Shown here piece by piece: positions 60,784 to 64,000 of a stretch of 64,000 nt of DNA; position 1 is the stretch's first letter; every line of letters starts with the position of its first letter. A program made the position numbers and the translations under genes. Location of the stretch: positions 2,294,001 to 2,358,000 of the forward strand of contig NZ_CP104040.1 of NCBI RefSeq assembly GCF_025152745.1, in the 5' to 3' direction. Below the pieces are notes generated by a model. That model was not told where the DNA came from. It was given only the letters and a program-made list of their open reading frames with translations, and made no database searches. The stretch comes from Rhizobium sp. WSM4643 (lineage in GTDB: Bacteria > Pseudomonadota > Alphaproteobacteria > Rhizobiales > Rhizobiaceae).

Positions 60784-62325
60784 GTGCACATGAGTACCGG
60801 CGTAAGCACATCGACCGACAAGATCATCGTCGACAGGTCGCGCAGCCACCGCAACAAGGCCGTTTCCAAGGCCGTGCGGCAGACGCGCGAACGTCTTCAG
60901 TCCGGCCACGCGTCCAATTCCTCCTTCGATCTTGACGTGCTCAAGATGTATGTGGCGTCGGTGCTGCAGAGCGCGACGATCATGCCGCTCTTCGTCGTCA
61001 TCATCACCGCGCTTGGCGTCTATTTCACCCAGAACACGCAATTGCTCTTCTGGGCGCTGCTGACGCTCACCTGTCACGCTGGCAATATCCTGCTCGCAAG
61101 GCGCGCGCGCCGGCAGGAGATTACCTCCGACAGCGCCCGCAAATGGCGCCGGCTGCTGCTCTCCGGCCAGTTCCTCCTCGGCTGCTGCTGGGCCGTCTTT
61201 GCGCTGCAGGGCTGCGACACCTGCGAGCCGTCGAGCTTCATTCTTTATAAGGGCGCGACGTTGCTGATTGCGCTCTCCGTCACGGCGATGTCGAACTTCA
61301 TGCTGACGCCGGCCGTGCTCGCTGCCTTTTCACCTGCGGTCCTGGCACTCGCCGCCAAGAGCGGCCTGTCACGCGACCTCCTCGAGATCAGCCTGACCGG
61401 GGCCTTCACCACCACCCTTGTCTTCTTCAATTATATCAGCGATCGGCTCTTCAAGTCGAACCTCAGGATTCTCTCCTATCAGTCGGAGAAGGACGACCTG
61501 ATCGCCGAGCTGGAAGTGGCGAAATCGATGTCGGACGAGGCTCGCCGCCGCGCCGAGGAGGCAAACCTCGCCAAGTCGCGCTTCCTTGCCTCCATGTCGC
61601 ACGAGCTCAGGACCCCACTCAACGCCATCCTCGGCTTTTCCGAGGTGATGTCGGCCGAAGTCATGGGACCGCTCGCCAATCCGACCTACAAGGAATATGC
61701 CGGCGATATCCACCGTTCCGGCCAGCACTTGCTCGATCTCATCAACGAGATCCTCGACCTGTCGCGCATCGAGGCTGGCAAATACGAACTGAGCGAGGAG
61801 GCGATTTCGCTGCTCGATATCACCGAAGATTGCATCGGCATGGTCCAGCTGCGCGCCCGCGCCAAGAACATTGCCATTTCGGACCAGTTCGAGCGGCAGC
61901 TGCCGGCCATCTGGGCGGATGAGAAGTCGATGCGCCAGGTGGTTCTCAACCTACTCTCCAATGCCGTCAAGTTCACGCCGCAGGGCGGCGAGATCCACGT
62001 CAAGGTCGGCTGGACAGCTGGCGGCGGACAGTACATCTCGATCAAGGACAACGGCCCCGGTATTCCGGAAGAAGAGATTCCCGTCGTCCTGTCGGCCTTT
62101 GGCCAGGGCTCGATCGCCATCAAGAGCGCCGAACAGGGTACAGGCCTCGGCCTGCCGATCGTCCAGGCGATCCTTGCCAAACATGACGGACAGTTCCTGC
62201 TGAAATCGAAGCTGCGCGAGGGCACCGAAGTCATCGCCATCCTGCCCGCCAAGCGCGTGCTCCAGAGCCTGCCCGCCGTCGAGGAGGCTCAGGCCATCGC
62301 GCGCAAACGCAAAAGTTTTGCCTGA
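60784..62325 (+). CDS. Membrane sensor histidine kinase (PdhS-like)
   Basis: 513 residues. A 50-residue basic N-terminus, then five to six membrane spans (about 55-215), a coiled coil, HisKA with phospho-His in FLASMSHELRTPLNAILGFS, and catalytic domain with N box MRQVVLNLLSNAVKFTPQGG, IKDNGPGIPEEEI and GTGLGLPIVQAIL. The HisKA sequence with GFSEVMSAEVMGPL is typical of the PleC/DivJ-PdhS group that acts on DivK-type regulators in Rhizobiales cell-cycle control. Starts GTG 60784 or ATG 60790. No response regulator adjacent. Confidence 0.88.
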   Translation: MHMSTGVSTSTDKIIVDRSRSHRNKAVSKAVRQTRERLQSGHASNSSFDLDVLKMYVASVLQSATIMPLFVVIITALGVYFTQNTQLLFWALLTLTCHAGNILLARRARRQEITSDSARKWRRLLLSGQFLLGCCWAVFALQGCDTCEPSSFILYKGATLLIALSVTAMSNFMLTPAVLAAFSPAVLALAAKSGLSRDLLEISLTGAFTTTLVFFNYISDRLFKSNLRILSYQSEKDDLIAELEVAKSMSDEARRRAEEANLAKSRFLASMSHELRTPLNAILGFSEVMSAEVMGPLANPTYKEYAGDIHRSGQHLLDLINEILDLSRIEAGKYELSEEAISLLDITEDCIGMVQLRARAKNIAISDQFERQLPAIWADEKSMRQVVLNLLSNAVKFTPQGGEIHVKVGWTAGGGQYISIKDNGPGIPEEEIPVVLSAFGQGSIAIKSAEQGTGLGLPIVQAILAKHDGQFLLKSKLREGTEVIAILPAKRVLQSLPAVEEAQAIARKRKSFA

Positions 62326-62335
62326 TTCAGCTAAA

Positions 62336-62382
62336 GCATGATGCCGAAAAGCGTGAGCGGTTTTCGGGCAACGTCATGATCC
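62336..62382. repeat. Palindromic intergenic repeat (GCATGATGCCGAAAA type)
   Basis: GCATGATGCCGAAAAGCG, then GCGGTTTTCGGGCAACGTCATGATC. Inner arms CCGAAAA/TTTTCGG and outer GATCATGA-like arms fold into a cruciform. It is a frequent rhizobial intergenic palindrome; a degraded copy is at 44237-44272. Confidence 0.65.
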
Positions 62383-62433
62383 AATTTTTAGACCTGGATC
62401 CGGATGACTTCAGGCCGATCCAGTGTGAAATCA

Positions 62434-62820
62434 TCAGGATCCGAAGAACAGGTGCTTGCCGAGGACGAAGCCGAGATAGAGGCTGCAGGCGGCGATCATG
62501 CAGGTCACCGCGAAGGAGCCGAGATCCTTGGCATGTTTGCCGACGATTGAAATCTCCGGCGAAATCCGGTCGATCACCTCTTCAACGGCGGTATTCATCG
62601 CCTCCATCGAAAAGAGCCCGAGAAACAGAAGCACCGCGACGACGATCTCGCCCGCAGTCGCTCCCACCAGCGCCAGCGCCGCGATCGAAACGACGAAGAA
62701 ACCGAGTTCCTGGCGGAAGGCCGCCTCTTTCAGCACCCGCAAGAAGCCCGCCCAAGAGTAGCTGGCGGCGGCGATGAAATGCCGAAGTCCGCTCTCTTTC
62801 GTCACCGCAGGCTTCGTCAA
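62434..62820 (-). CDS. dgkA: Diacylglycerol kinase
   Basis: 128 residues, three membrane spans. Family motifs: SYSWAGFLRVLKEAAFRQEL (catalytic-region Glu) and MEAMNTAVEEVIDRISPEIS with the conserved Asn, Glu and Asp. Phosphorylates diacylglycerol released by membrane glycan synthesis, returning it as phosphatidate. I chose the TTG at 62820, behind GAGGAGAGGG, because upstream codons lack similarity; a GTG at 62805 is a close alternative. 136 bp downstream of cobT on the same strand. Confidence 0.87.
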   Translation of the reverse strand: MTKPAVTKESGLRHFIAAASYSWAGFLRVLKEAAFRQELGFFVVSIAALALVGATAGEIVVAVLLFLGLFSMEAMNTAVEEVIDRISPEISIVGKHAKDLGSFAVTCMIAACSLYLGFVLGKHLFFGS

Positions 62821-62956
62821 GATGCCCTCTCCTCTTCCCGTTGCATCGCCGACCGGGAGAGGCTTTGCCGTCTCCTCTTTGATGAGCGAATACGCAAATA
62901 CCGAATCCACTTGAGACGCGCAAGCGAACGCGTGCGGACCGGCGCCCACCGCGGCC

Positions 62957-63973
62957 TTAATGCTTATTCGACACACCGGCCTGGGCGAAGGTCGCCATGC
63001 CGGAATGACAGGCCGCAGCCGCCTTGACGATACCGGCGGCAAGCGCCGCACCGGTGCCTTCGCCGAGCCGCATGCCGAGCGCTAGAAGCGGCGTCTTGCC
63101 GAGCATCTCGATCGAGCGCAAATGTCCGGGCTCGCTGGAGACATGGCCGATCAGGCAGTGATCGAGCGCGGATGGATTGGCGGCTTTCAGGATCGCCGCC
63201 GCTGCGGTCGCGACATAACCGTCGATCAGCACCGGGATGCGCTCCATGCGGGCGGCAAGAATGGCGCCGGCCATCGCCGCGATCTCGCGGCCGCCGAGCC
63301 GGCGCATGATCTCGAGCGGATCGTCGAGATGGTCACCATGCAGTGCAACTGCCTTTTCCACCGCCGCGATCTTGCGCTCCAGCATCTCGCCTTCCGAACC
63401 GGTGCCGGGTCCCACCCAGTCGCGCGCCGAACCGCCGTAGAGCGCATAGTTGATCGCCGCCGCAATCGTCGTATTGCCGATGCCCATCTCGCCGATGCAA
63501 AGCAGGTCGGTGCCGCCGGCGATCGCCTCCATGCCGAAGGCCATGGTCGCGGCGCAATCGCGCTCGGAAAGCGCTGCCTCTTCGGTAATGTCGCCGGTGG
63601 GATAATCGAGCGCCAGGTCGAAGACTTTCAGCCCGAGATCATAGGCAACACAGATCTGGTTGATCGCAGCACCGCCGGCCGCGAAGTTCTCGACCATCTG
63701 TTGCGTCACCGTCGGCGGAAAGGGCGTGATGCCCTGTTTGGTGACACCGTGATTGCCGGCAAAGATCGCCACCAGCGGCCGATTGACGGCGGGTGTGCGG
63801 CCCGTCCAGGCTGCAAGCCAGAAGGCGATCTCCTCGAGCCGTCCGAGCGCGCCCGGCGGCTTGGTCAGTTGCGCGTCGCGTTCGCGGGCAGCCACCAGCG
63901 CGCGGGCATCCGGCCCCGGCAGGTCGCGGAGCAAGGTACGGAAATCGTCGAACGGCAGGCCTGAAACGCTCAT
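62957..63973 (-). CDS. cobT: Nicotinate-nucleotide-dimethylbenzimidazole phosphoribosyltransferase
   Basis: 338 residues, the CobT/CobU enzyme that makes alpha-ribazole phosphate for the lower ligand of cobalamin. Motifs: TKPPGALGRLEEIAFWLAAW, AIFAGNHGVTKQGITPFPPT, LLCIGEMGIGNTTIAAAINY and a C-terminal catalytic Glu region ALGMRLGEGTGAALAAGIVK. Complete; the promoter lies at the window edge. In rhizobia cobS is usually divergent just beyond this point, outside the window. Confidence 0.93.
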   Translation of the reverse strand: MSVSGLPFDDFRTLLRDLPGPDARALVAARERDAQLTKPPGALGRLEEIAFWLAAWTGRTPAVNRPLVAIFAGNHGVTKQGITPFPPTVTQQMVENFAAGGAAINQICVAYDLGLKVFDLALDYPTGDITEEAALSERDCAATMAFGMEAIAGGTDLLCIGEMGIGNTTIAAAINYALYGGSARDWVGPGTGSEGEMLERKIAAVEKAVALHGDHLDDPLEIMRRLGGREIAAMAGAILAARMERIPVLIDGYVATAAAAILKAANPSALDHCLIGHVSSEPGHLRSIEMLGKTPLLALGMRLGEGTGAALAAGIVKAAAACHSGMATFAQAGVSNKH

Positions 63974-64000
63974 TTGTGCGGTTTTCCTATGAATCCGGGT

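Overview
The window is 64 kb of high-GC alphaproteobacterial DNA that looks like the main chromosome of a Rhizobium species of the leguminosarum/etli type. Reasons: a RopA-type porin, aerobic-type cobT, moaA/mobA/mobB, a usg-like gene, a RirA-type iron box, many palindromic intergenic repeats of the rhizobial mosaic (RIME-like) kind, and dense SDR, LysR and ABC-transporter content. No rRNA, tRNA, CRISPR array, phage or plasmid replication gene was seen.

Layout. 0-3.6 kb: a partial hydrolase divergent from a MarR regulator, LtrA, a DUF971 protein and moaA. 3.6-21.5 kb: a 15 kb segment bracketed by two nearly identical, oppositely oriented IS110-family elements, each sitting at the same point inside a RIME-like palindrome. 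Between them lie a methyltransferase, an iron-regulated siderophore-type ABC operon, a complete SorC-controlled sugar locus (FGGY kinase, split transketolase, CUT2 ABC transporter, SDR and a decayed tpiA) and riboswitch-controlled ribB. 21.5-28.3 kb: an SDR, an EamA exporter, mobA-mobB and a KaiC-like/hybrid histidine kinase pair. 28.4-38.6 kb: a stress or detoxification neighbourhood (LysR, cupin, aldo-keto reductase, GST, Ohr, a two-component system, two exported alpha/beta hydrolases and a DipZ-like fusion). 38.6-49.7 kb: a low-complexity OmpA-family protein, a polar amino-acid ABC transporter without its ATPase, usg, DUF2270, a TPR-methyltransferase, and two ArsR/SRPBCC modules. 49.9-55.7 kb: an aliphatic-sulfonate (ssu) locus in which ssuB and ssuA carry frameshifts, then a 3-hydroxyisobutyrate-dehydrogenase-like gene coupled to a frameshifted AlkD-like gene. 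55.9-64 kb: LysR, porin, Lrp, a uracil-DNA-glycosylase-like protein, a nuclease, a sensor kinase, dgkA and cobT.

Most exciting observation. The roughly 200 bp non-coding left end of both IS110 copies can be read as a bridge RNA with two guide loops. In the first loop CCCCCTT equals the left side of the target, and GATGAG is the reverse complement of its right side (CTCATC). In the second loop ACAGAT equals the element's right end, and ATGCAAG is the reverse complement of the left-end junction (CTTGCAT). Both junctions carry a CT core, and the target is the RIME-like palindrome. This suggests an RNA-guided recombinase whose guide is set to a dispersed, gene-free genomic repeat. Two unoccupied copies of the same target are visible in the window.

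How the genes work together. The SorC regulator, kinase, transketolase halves, transporter and SDR form one inferred catabolic unit, tied by four copies of a TGAAT-type operator. The MoaA/MobA/MobB genes serve molybdenum cofactor synthesis. The ssu genes would release sulfite from sulfonates but appear to be decaying or affected by sequence errors.
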